From: Astropecten irregularis
Taxonomy: Eukaryota; Echinodermata; Asteroidea; Paxillosida; Astropectinidae
DNA: 64,000 nt
Reading direction: 5' to 3'
Assembly: GCA_963971285.1 (NCBI GenBank)
Contig: OZ020260.1
Span: 7,846,798 to 7,910,797 of the forward strand
Shown here: piece by piece, positions 14,301 through 26,300 of the stretch
How positions within the stretch are numbered: position 1 is the first letter of the stretch
How the letters are laid out: every line of letters starts with the position of its first letter
The notes under the pieces: model-generated
Databases searched by the model: none
What the model saw: the letters and a program-made list of their open reading frames with translations, nothing else
Told to the model about the DNA's origin: nothing
Program-made: the position numbers and the translations under genes

Positions 14301-17300
14301 ACTACACAAGATACCATTTAGATAAAACATGGATACAAGAATATCAAGTCAAAAGTACAATATAATACAGCCATAAAAAGTCACCGATATAAATGACAAT
14401 TAAACTACACAAGATACCATTTAAATTAAACATGGATACAAGAGTATCAAGTCAAAGTGCAATATAATAATACAGCCCACCCGTACAGGCTGAGTCAGTC
14501 TATTTACTAGAACAGCGAAATTAACAGAGACACAATACGAAAATTAAACTAAGCAGACACACAAAACAAAACTAAATTCAACAAAAAGTGTGTAGTAGAG
14601 AATACAAAATTCATAACGTTATGACTGACAAAATGGCGGCTATTTGTCGAACCTTAAATAACTCATTGTAATAGGTCAATTTGTGGATCGGTGTGTACAG
14701 AGTGTGGGGCAGGGTTGTTGATTTTTTTGATTTTTAAAAAAAAATCAAAAAAATCGGATTTATTTGATTTAAATCAGATTTTTTTGATTTAAATCGGATT
14801 TATTTGATTTTTTTAAATTAAAAAATTATGTTCATACTTAACATGTTGTAAACTATATTTAGACTGCTTTTAGACCAATGATAGTAGTCAAGCACACTTT
14901 TGAACATTGTGTATTGTAAAACTTGACAGAATAATCCACTAAAGAAAGGATTTGTTTTGAATTTGTGTAATTTATTTGCGTTATAATGATGGACAGTTTA
15001 TGGAAGCCTGACATGCACTATACTCGGAATTATCTGTCAGTGTCTGTCAGTCAGATAAATATTTGAGGGGTTACTCCATGTCATAACTGGATTACCCAAA
15101 GTACATGTAGCTCTTGGGAATTCCAGTTGGGAATTTCCAACAACTTTCACACAAGGGATCCTCCAACTAACAGCTGAGCTGGGGATTTTCAATTTAAGGA
15201 CTTTTGCAGTATTTGTGTTCTTGCATAACTTACACATCATGTCATGAAAGAAAACCAGACCCCATTTGGTACTTTTTGAGAATGAATTACATTTCTGAAC
15301 AGTTGCATTTACCTAGCAACTTATTCATTTTTAATTCTAACTTATTGCTGGCAAAATCCACTTACTCCCGCGGTATTAAACTACATGTACATGTACATGT
15401 ATGCTTCCAAGTTCATAAGCAACTGAAAGTACGGGTATAACAAAAAACACAAACAAATAAACTTCAGCTTTTTGTAGAAGTATCTGATAGGTGGATATCC
15501 TTGCATTATATGTTCTCCTTCAAAAGAGTTTATAAATTCAGCTAACAGAAAGTAATTTTTTCATTTATTTTGGGAAATGTTGGTTATATATTGGTTTTGC
15601 ATTTTACAGATGAAAATAAAAACAATGCCATTAAATCAGACTTCAAGAGGGTGTAACATTCTTTTAAAGTGCCTCTAAAGCACTTTGTATAAAAATGGAA
15701 ATGATTGAATTGAAAGAAATTGTAAAAAAGAAGAGAAAATAGAGAAAAACTAATATTATTGCTAAAAGTTGATTTAAATCAGTGATTTTTATTAAAAAAA
15801 TCAAGTGATTTAAATCGCGATTTAAATCGGCGATTTAAATCACCGTGATTTAAATCAAACAACCCTGGTGTGGGGACCAGCCAGCCAATGAGAATATCTC
15901 TTACATGTATGTGCTTTGTCAGCAATGTTACCCACTTGTTAGTATTGTATAATCACAAGGCTATGCAAAGATGTAATAGAAAAAAATGTTTCTTTTTTTG
16001 TAACAAGTACATGTACAGGTGTTACAAAAAATGTTTTGTTATTGCTAAATTTGTATTTAAAACAGCGGTTTTTGAAATTCTTACACCATTAAACTTGCAA
16101 AGATACCGAGTGTTTTTTCTACATCTTTAAGAAACGTGAATGTTTAAAACCATAAAGCCCCTATCATGCCTACACATGATTGATGGCTCAATGCTGTGAG
16201 CAATATCAGAACTTTACATGCATCATGATATTGGATAACACGGTTGTAAATATATTAAATTGAATTGTTTTTTTTTTTTTTTTTTACACACATGGCCAAA
16301 GGCCAAATTACGATAAAAAATTAATAGATAATTTAATATAATCATCAAATAACCACAAAGGAACTACTGACTGAAATTTAAGTCATTGAAAAGTGGACAA
16401 TCAAAAAATTACTGGAGCAGGATTCAAACATGGTATTCAGGAGGTTGCTGGGTCGAATCCCGTTCCAGTCATTTTTTCTTTGATCACTTTTCAATGACAG
16501 ATAATCTAATAGATATATATACATGTGATAGATAATGATAGACAATATTTACACAAAATAAGCATAAAATATCAAACTGGGGCAAATTTCATAAAACTGT
16601 TAAGCACAAAAATTTGCTCAGCACAAAAATGTCTCACCCAATAAAACAAACCTTCATTGAAAATTCCATTTGATATTCATGGTCACCGAACAACAGCCAA
16701 AGAACAATCACAAGTGATACACAACATGTGGAAATTTGGTTGTTAACCCTGTTTTTACTAAGACAGAAATGTCATGCTTAGCAAATTGTTGTGCTTAACA
16801 GTTTTATGAAATTGGCCCCTGTTCATTTAAATACAATTTGCACAACATGTACAAAACAGAATAGTAGGAAAAATACATCAAAAGAGTAAATACTGTGTTA
16901 AAACAACTAAACATGTATAATGTCATAATAATGTATCTATCTTAACTTGCCAACTGACCATGTGTAATGTCGCTACAAGCATCACAAGTGATCACATTTT
17001 TGACTAAAAAAATTATTCAAACTGTCTTGTTTCCTATCAAGTACAGTCTGACCCCACATTATGATAGCATTTTCAATGTTTTTCCAAAAGATTCATGTTA
17101 GAAAAACCATCAAATTGCTACCAATACTAAGGCTCACTGCATGACTGCCTTTTAAAATGCGGTTAACAGTAGAACATTGTTAAAACTATTTACATTACAC
17201 TGTTCCATACATGTACACCATTATATCCCACAAGAACATAAAATCAAAACAATTGCCACATATCAGCACACAAAAGGTGAATTTTGGTCACGCTTTGTGA

Positions 17301-20300
17301 TATGGATCAACACTACATGTGTACATTCCTTTTTGTTTTTATAAATATTGCCCAACACAAGGCCCTATGAGGGCCACTCAGGTGAGAACAAAAGGAATTG
17401 AAAGAGAAAATCAGCAATTGTGACAGTATAATCAATGCTTCATTACAATATTGCTCATTATTCCATGAACGTGTTGCTATTTACATTACTTTCTACGGAG
17501 TGGAGAAAAAGCATCTGCAAACGTTACATGTTTTTAAGAAAATGATGTACAGCAGAAAACAGAATATATCTTTGCCCTTGGTTAGAATTCAACTCCAGAT
17601 TGAAGCGTTAAATGTACCTTTTTGGGTAATTCACACGTTAATCATTGGTCGGCGAGTCAGAGGACAGTCACAGCATGAATTAATCAAGCCACATAATGCC
17701 AGTCGAAGTTCTCGATTTCTCCAGTAGTAAATGACGCAATTCAGCCAGGAATTACTGATAAATACTACATGGGTCAGCTGTCCAATAGTATCATCATCAT
17801 ACCTTGTGATTTGTTGGATCAGTTCAGGGGTCCAGCAGAGACACATTGTTCCTACAACAATGAGTATAGTTGTAGAGGACTTGGTGCTGATTGGTTGTGC
17901 AGCCTTCTGTCTGCCGGGATTAGCAATCTGATTCTGAGCAGCGATGCGCCGAGCCTGATCCCTAGCAACCTTGAGAATCCGTATGTAAAGAACTGATACA
18001 GTCACAAGGGCAACTGCTAGCATAAAGATGGTTAAGTATCTCTCCATGCCAGGCCCATTATATTTACACTTTCCTTCATGATTTACGGTTGCTACTCTGA
18101 TGAAGCCAAATAAAATGACCATTGGGATTGTAGTCAGTGTCCACACAGCTGCAGTGATGACCTTTGACCTTGTTGGCGTCATTAAACTTATGTAGCGCAG
18201 AGAGTAGAAAACAGCAACATAGCGATCAATTGCCACAAGAGTAAGAGAAAAAATGCTCATGTAGTATATAATTGGAAGGAGGATTCCATGCAGAGTGCAC
18301 AAAAACTCTCCTAGTGGCCAATAGCCCACAACATCTCGCAGCCAAACTGGAAATGTGACGATAATCCCAATGCAGAGATCTGAAATGGACAGTGAGGCTA
18401 AGAACACCTTGGTTGGCTCTTGGATGCCACTGGCACGTTTGAGAACAGCAAGACTCAGCAAATTCAGAACCACAATAAGAATGATGTTCAACATCTGGAA
18501 CAAAGACCCAACATGCCCAAATACATTTTCTGAAAAATTTTCAGGAGGCTGAAAAATTTTCTCAAACTCGTCAGAGAAATTCATTGTTTTCAGGTATAAA
18601 TCCAAAGCGCGAATCAATATGCAAAAGGACCCTGTGATGGAGATTGCCTGACTTTACCGGTCAAAAGTACCAATCTGTGAGCCCCGGCTGTGCTTTGTCC
18701 TGTGTTGGCTGTTGAAATTAAATGCTGTTCAAACAGTCAAATGATGCATGCTTGAGACTTATACAGAATATGCAGAATACAGAGATAATGTTGCCGTGAC
18801 GTTGATATAACTTTCTCAGAGGAAATGCTCAAACCTAGTAGATGAATCTTAAAGCCATCCAGTGCAGGGTTGGATCTTGATGTTCTGTGCCGATTGCAGC
18901 AGTCTATGTGGTATATATTATACACTTAGAGTCTGGGCAATATTAGGACTCACAGTGACTAACGATTACATGGCAGTTAATTACAGTTCAGGTTTCTGGC
19001 ATGACAGCTTAAATATTCTACATCCCCTTCTCATAACAAAATCATGTCCATTATGGATGACTTGTATACACATGTATGATTATAATTGAGATCATTATTA
19101 AACTGCCAAGAAGAGATTGAACGGCATTGTAGCTCAGGAGAAGCCTTGATTGCTAAGGGGAGGCATATGATATTGCTATTAAATAGCAGCCTTAACAGAC
19201 AGATTCATTAAATCTTCATCAAACTACCTTCAGTCGTGTCAGTTTGAATTGCTGATGGAATTACATGTAGACATCATGCTGATGGTGTTGTATATTGTAG
19301 GGAACCAGCCAGCCAATGAGAATATCTCTTATGCGCTTTGGCAGCAATGTTACCCACTCACAAGGCTATGCAAAGACTTTTGTGATTGCTGATTTCAAAT
19401 AGCTGTTCTTGACATTCTTACCAATAAACTCGCATAGATATTATGTTTGTTTTTTTCATGTACATCTCCAACGTAAATGTATACAATCTTAAAGTCCTTA
19501 CACATGATTGATGACTCAATGCTGTGGCCAATATGATATCAGATTATATGCAAATAATTGAATTGAATTCTTTATTTATTTTTACACCCGTGGTTAAAAG
19601 CCAAATTAGGTAAATATTTACAACAAATAAAAGAAATTACACCAAAAAACATAAAATACCAAACTGTTCATTTAAGTAAAATTTCACATGATTAAAAATG
19701 TAGAAATGTACAACTACTGTACAACACGGTAAAGTAGGATAAAAATACAATAATTATGAGAGTAAATACTACATGTTGAATCAACTTTTTATATCAGCCA
19801 ACTACATGTACATTTGTATAATCCACATGTTCATCTATCTAAAATATTAACTTGCCTACTGGTAATCACATGTACATGTAATGTCTCTGTAAGCAACACA
19901 CAATATCCCATGACTTTGATCACCTATTTTCCTTGGTGATCACTTTTTTGAATAAAATGATTCAAACTGTCTTGTTTCCTATCAAGGATAGTCTGACCCC
20001 ACATAGCATTCTTAATGTGTGTGCAAAAGATTCCTTTAAGAAAAACATCACATTGCTACATTACCAAAGGGCATTTACGAAATGGAGGCTCAGGCTCAGG
20101 CTCAGGCTCAGGCTCCAGCTCTGACATCCATAATGCTGAAAATATAGGTTTTTCATTGAAGCTGGAGCTCTGTTTTCCTTTTCAAACTAGGGACTCTACT
20201 TCAGGACCGTAGCCAAAAGCCTCTATTTTGATACCCTTTACAAATTCAGTTTAGAATGGATTCACGAAATGCATGTAGCCGGAGCCTGAGCCTCCGTTTC

Positions 20301-23300
20301 GTAAACGCCCTAAGGCTCACTGCATGACTGCCTTGTAAAATGCCAGAAACAGTAGTCTGGTACACGTAGTTGTTGTATTAACATGTAACATTACAAAACT
20401 GAGAGATATCCCACAAGAACATTTCCAAAAAAATTCCACATTTCAGCACGCAAAAGATGAATTTTGGTTATTCTTTGTGATATGGATCAGCACTACAGTC
20501 ATGACAGTCATGACGGTATTGATCAAATTTTCATAAATAATTGCTCATCATTGAATGAGCATGTTGCTACATGTATACATGACTTTCACTGTACTTTCCA
20601 AAGAGTGGAGAAAAACCATCTGCAAAAGGTAGATGTTTTAAAGAAAAGGATTGACTTTCAAATTCCCTAGCAAGAAAATATGTAGGTATATAGCATTTTT
20701 AATGTGCGTGCAAAAGATTCATAAAAAAACATCAAATTCCTACCAATACCTTCGCGATGTACATGTACAGCAGAAAACAGAATATATCTTTGCCCTTGGT
20801 TAGAATTCAACTCCAGATTGAAGCTTTAAATGTACCTTTTTGGGTAATTCACACGTTAATCATTGGTCGGCGAGTCAGAGGACAGTCACAGCATGAATTA
20901 ATCAAGCCACGTAATGTCAGTCGAAGTTCTCGATTTCTCCAGTAGTAAATGACGCAATTCAGCCAGGAATTACTGATAAATACTACATGGGTCAGCTGTC
21001 CAATAGTATCATCATCATACCTTGTGATTTGTTGGATCAGTTCAGGGGTCCAGCAGAGACACATTGTTCCTACAACAATGAGTATAGTTGTAGAGGACTT
21101 GGTGCTGATTGGTTGTGCAGCCTTCTGTCTGCCGGGATTAGCAATCTGATTCTGAGCAGCGATGCGCCGAGCCTGATCCCTAGCAACCTTGAGAATCCGT
21201 ATGTAAAGAACTGATACAGTCACAAGGGCAACTGCTAGCATAAAGATGGTTAAGTATCTCTCCATGCCAGGCCCATTATATTTACACTTTCCTTCATGAT
21301 TTACGGTTGCTACTCTGATGAAGCCAAATAAAATGACCATTGGGATTGTAGTCAGTGTCCACACAGCTGCAGTGATGACCTTTGACCTTGTTGGCGTCAT
21401 TAAACTTATGTAGCGCAGAGAGTAGAAAACAGCAACATAGCGATCAATTGCCACAAGAGTGAGAGAAAAAATGCTCATGTAGTATATAATTGGAAGGAGG
21501 ATTCCATGCAGAGTGCACAAAAACTCTCCTAGTGGCCAATAGCCCACAACATCTCGCAGCCAAACTGGAAATGTGACGATAATCCCAATGCAGAGATCTG
21601 AAATGGACAGTGAGGCTAAGAACACCTTGGTTGGCTCTTGGATGCCGCTGGCACGTTTGAGAACAGCAAGACTCAGCAAATTCAGAACCACAATTAGAAG
21701 GATGTTCAGCATCTTGACCGAAGACGCAAATGCAGAACATTTTTCAGGAGGCTGAAAAATGTCAATGTTCATTTCAGGCATGTCAGGCATGTCATACAAT
21801 TTGCTAGACATGCTAGAAAAGTTCATTTTCAGGTATTAATCCGTACCACGAATCAATATGCAAAGGACCATGTGATGAAGATTGCCGAGCACTTTACTGA
21901 TGAAAAGTTCCAAACTGTGAGCTCCTGTGAGCTTTGTCCTGTGTTTGCTGTTGAAGTTACCAGTAATTGCCGTTCAAATGATGCAAGAATTGAGACACAT
22001 ACAGAATACAGATAATATGGCCCGTGGCTTTGAGATAACTTTCTCAGAGGAAATGCTCAAAACCTAATGGATGAATGTCAAAGTCTTCCAGTGAAGAGCT
22101 GAATCATGTTGTTGTGTGCCGATTGCAGTATCCTGTGTGGTATAATCTGGGCAATATTAGGACTCGGAGTGACTAACTGACTAATGATAACATGGAAGGT
22201 AATTTACACTTCAGGTTCATTGGCAAGACAGCTTCAATATTCTACTGTCCTCTTCTCATAACAAAAGCATGTCCATTTATGGTTGACATGTGCATGGTTA
22301 TAATTGAAACTGTCAAGAGATTGAATGGCATACTAGCTCAGGAGTAGACTTGATCACCAACATAAGCAAGGGGAGGCATATGATATTTCTATTAAAAAGC
22401 AGCCTTAACAGACAGATTCATTAAATCTTCATCAAACTACCTTCAGTCATGTCAGTTTGAATTGCTGATGGAGTTACATGTAGACTGGTAGACAACTGGA
22501 TCAAAGCGACCTTTCTGTTGCTCAACCTGTTATTCATTCAAATGAATCAATGAATGTTGTTTAAGGCATCAGCCTCATTGTACCCGGGTTCCTCATCAAA
22601 TTACTGCCAGTTTTAGTTTAAAATGTAAAATTGAAAGTTAAAAACAACAACTTTGACATGACTTGAATTGTTTTTCCATCTTATCCTCTCTGTCTCTTGA
22701 CAGATTTCATTTTGGATTTAAATATATACTTAAACTGCCAAAAGTTTGATTGGAGTGGATGAAATTGACAGGGCAAAGGTTGGAGCCAAATTAACCCTTT
22801 TTCATAATTTCCAATTTCTTACAAGAAATTAGACGCGGCAGAAGAAGCACTTGCTGCTGCTGAGGCAGAGAAGGAGCGATTGAGAACATCCCTGACGGCA
22901 GAGCAAGATGGCCAACTCACTGCCATGGACGAGAAGCTGAGGAGTGCTGAAGAGGAATCCAAGAAGTTAAACACCGTCCTCAAGAGGCAGACAAAACAAG
23001 CACAGGTGAGAAATAGAGCATGGGTTATCTAGTTCCTAGGGCATTTACAAAATGGAGGCTTAGGCTCCGGCCTAGGCTACGGCTCCATTTCTTACATCCA
23101 TTTTTATAAAGTAACATGTATAAAAATAGAGGTTATGGGGTGTGGTTTCGAAGTGCATACTCTGTTTCGAACAAGAAAATGGAACTTCAACCGTAGGGAA
23201 ATTTCACAACCTGTATTTTCAGCTTTTAGATGACAGAGCCTAAATCCAAGCCTAATCCATTGTTTTGTAAAGGGCCCTAGACTTTACTGCATACTTAATA

Positions 23301-26300
23301 TATATATTCTTATTTAGACCTGCTGTGTTAAATGCACTACACTAAAAAAATGTCAGTCATATCACTTTGGCAGAAATTACAGTGATGTATGGATAACAAT
23401 GTTATTCTTTTATACAGGCTGAGAAGGAAGCATTAAAACGACAGTTAGATGCCCAACGGAGACAAATGGATCATCTTAAACATGCAGCTGACCAGCCACA
23501 TGACTTGAAGGAGCTAGAAAATCTTAGCAATCAACTACAAAGGCTGCAGGTACAGTGCTTCATGTAGAAGCAATAGTGGTTGAAAACTGTTTTCGTGATT
23601 TGTGGTATTAAAATCCATGAGATATGGACTTTGACAGGGGACATGGGGAGACAACTTAATGTCTTCGGTACTGGGTCTCCGAGGAGGATGGGTACCACTG
23701 GTCGGACCATGTATCTAAGGAGAGGTTACTCTGGTAGAGTGAGATGAGACCTATTAACTTGCATGATATGCGAGTGCCAGAGACTGTACGGTCATGTGGC
23801 TAGATTCCCCGTGAGTGATCCTGCCAGGCGATTCCCTCTCTTTAGAGAATCTGGTAGGATTCACCCGGTGGGGCGTTCTCGTGACATGTTGTTGCGTCAG
23901 ATGGATTGGGATGGGGATGGGGATGGGGATTGGGATGGGGATGGGTCGTGTGCTGCCTGGGGGATGGTCATCAGAAGACCGAAGGAGTACCGCTCCAAGG
24001 TAGATGCTCAAAGGCGCATGCTCCCACTGATTGATTGATTGGAAACCCAATATGGAACTTGTCATGATCGGATGGTTCATTTTGTCTATTCTAATTTCCC
24101 CAACACAGGCTGAGAGAGATGAGCTTGAGAATCACCTCCAGGACCAGCAGGCTGAGATGCAAGATGCTCTGGATGCCTCCCTCAACCCAGATGACGTGGT
24201 GTCCCGCATCAATCAGATGAGAAGGCATCTGGAGCAAGGGAGGGGTAAGATGAGACCCGTGGATGAGGCAGACAGTCTGGGGAGGTCACTGGCTGATGTG
24301 GAAGACACTGTGAGAGACAGGATGAGGGATGCTCAGGGGGAGAGGGAGGAGGCTAGAAGGAAACAGCAAGAGGTGAGATATTACATGCATACTGACTGGC
24401 AACAGGGCACTAGTCATGCTAGTAATTCAAGTCACTGTGCACTAGTGGACTAGTTGAATGACCAGTATCAGGAGCACTAGTGCTAGTCTCTGTTCACTAT
24501 TGAACTAGTTTATTGACTAACACTGTTTTCTATTGAACTAGTTCATTGACAAAAACTAGCGACAATAGTCAAATGTATGCACTGCTGCCCTCATGACCAG
24601 TCAATATACTGACTTGCAACAGGTGCATTGAAGCAAGTTGCTGTTCACTAGTAGACTAGAAATGAGGCTAGTATGCACTAGTTTCCTTATTACCAGTCTG
24701 TATCAGGCCTTGAATTTGGTTCTGAAAAGGGCAAGGCCACTTTTCCATTGCAAGGGGCACTTCCATTGGAAAATCATAATGTCTATGGAAACATTTCAAG
24801 GGAGCATGAAGGCCAAGAACCAGGGCAAAGAAGGCCATGGCCTCCGTGGCCTCTGTTAAATTCAAGGCTTCCTATATACACATATTGGTTGCTGATAGTT
24901 TCACTGATATTTTCCTGTACTTATTCCCCTATTGTCCATGAGTGCCATATACACCGATTTGATGGCACAATTTACCACCCGCCTTTTGTGTAATACACAA
25001 ATCCAACTTGCAATTCATGTAATTGGTCCTGCGGTGTATCAGGGGACATACACCCTGCAGTATAGAGTGTGGCGGAGCGGAAATTCTTTTGTTGCCACTC
25101 AGTGGGCACAAAAGGCGGATGGGGACACCACAGTAATGGCGGACGGTATGTCATGCAGTCTGATCAGTCTATACCACATTGACACATGAACTGGGTTCAA
25201 GCCCACCTGACAATTAACTGAACTGACTTGAATACTTTATATTTGATTGGACAGGCTGAGCAGGAGGTAGAAGGTTTAAGGAGACAGGTGGCTGCGTTGC
25301 AGGAACAACTGGAACAAGCTGAATATGAACATCAGAGATATGGTGTAGATACGCCTGACTTTATTGAACCTGTAAGTCCAAATACTAGACTTGATTATTG
25401 TGAGCAGTAACACTTCATCTTTATCTTAAGCCCCGTTCGCACTGGATAAACATTTAGGGTAATTTAACTGAGACGATTAGGTAACATTCCAACAGGTTAA
25501 TCTTTCCACTGTCCGCACTTGGATTTATTGACGCGGTTAGATTTACCGAGACGATGGGTAAACTAACCGAGCTGCCCCAAAAAGCTGCTCAAAGTTTACG
25601 CACTCCATTATTTTCTTCGCTTTACTTGTGGTGCTAGGTCAACAAAATGAACTAGTTTGGTGACCAAAAAAAAGAAGAAAAACAGAGAGAATTCCAACGT
25701 ACCGAATACCGATGTCGAACACATTATGCAAAAACACAGTTGGACTGAGTGTCCAGTGTACATCACACCGGCGATCTACCGATGTGTATGCATTGTAATT
25801 TTGGTTGCGAGATCCCTGTAAAATATTCCTTCCAAACTACCATAAATTGCATTTTCCCGATGAGCTAAATCTTACTTGAATTTCACTCAGTTAATATGTC
25901 CAATTGGCCAAGTAGAAACATCGTGAAATCCTTCTGAAATCAACGATCGCATTGTGACTCTGGACGTAAACATCGATCGCGCACGCCATTCTCGAATTTT
26001 CCATGCCAAACCACGTGTTTCGGCAGAAAGCTTTCACGTACATGTATACATGTACACCAACATGTGTACAGTACTCAACGTATGTACACGTACAATGACA
26101 TGTTTGTATGTGGCATGCATGCCGGTGAAGTAGTGCTCGGACGGACTGAAATATTTCGCATCAGGACTAGACGTGTTGTCGGGGAAGAACGGATTGTTTT
26201 CGGTTTTTTTTTCGCGTTCGTTGTCTGTGTGCAATGATATTAAATGTAAATTGTACAGCTATATTGATAACACACAATCGACACCAGTTTCATGTGCGTA

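Larger units (their letters stand above)
15876..19274. repeat. Segmental tandem duplication, unit A
   Basis: Begins accagccagccaatgagaat and ends near gctgatggaattacatgta; both landmarks recur in unit B in the same order and orientation. It carries GPCR copy 1 and extra small repeats (16.3-16.8 kb) absent from unit B. Confidence 0.8.
19305..22487. repeat. Segmental tandem duplication, unit B
   Basis: Same start and end landmarks as unit A, about 30 bases after it ends. Carries GPCR copy 2 and its own insertion of a GAGCC-type element at 20068-20311. Confidence 0.8.

Noticed and set aside
17731-17996. Plus-strand frames opposite the GPCR genes (also 20949-21214)
   Set aside because: Shadows of the minus-strand receptor genes, identical in both copies because the genes are duplicated.
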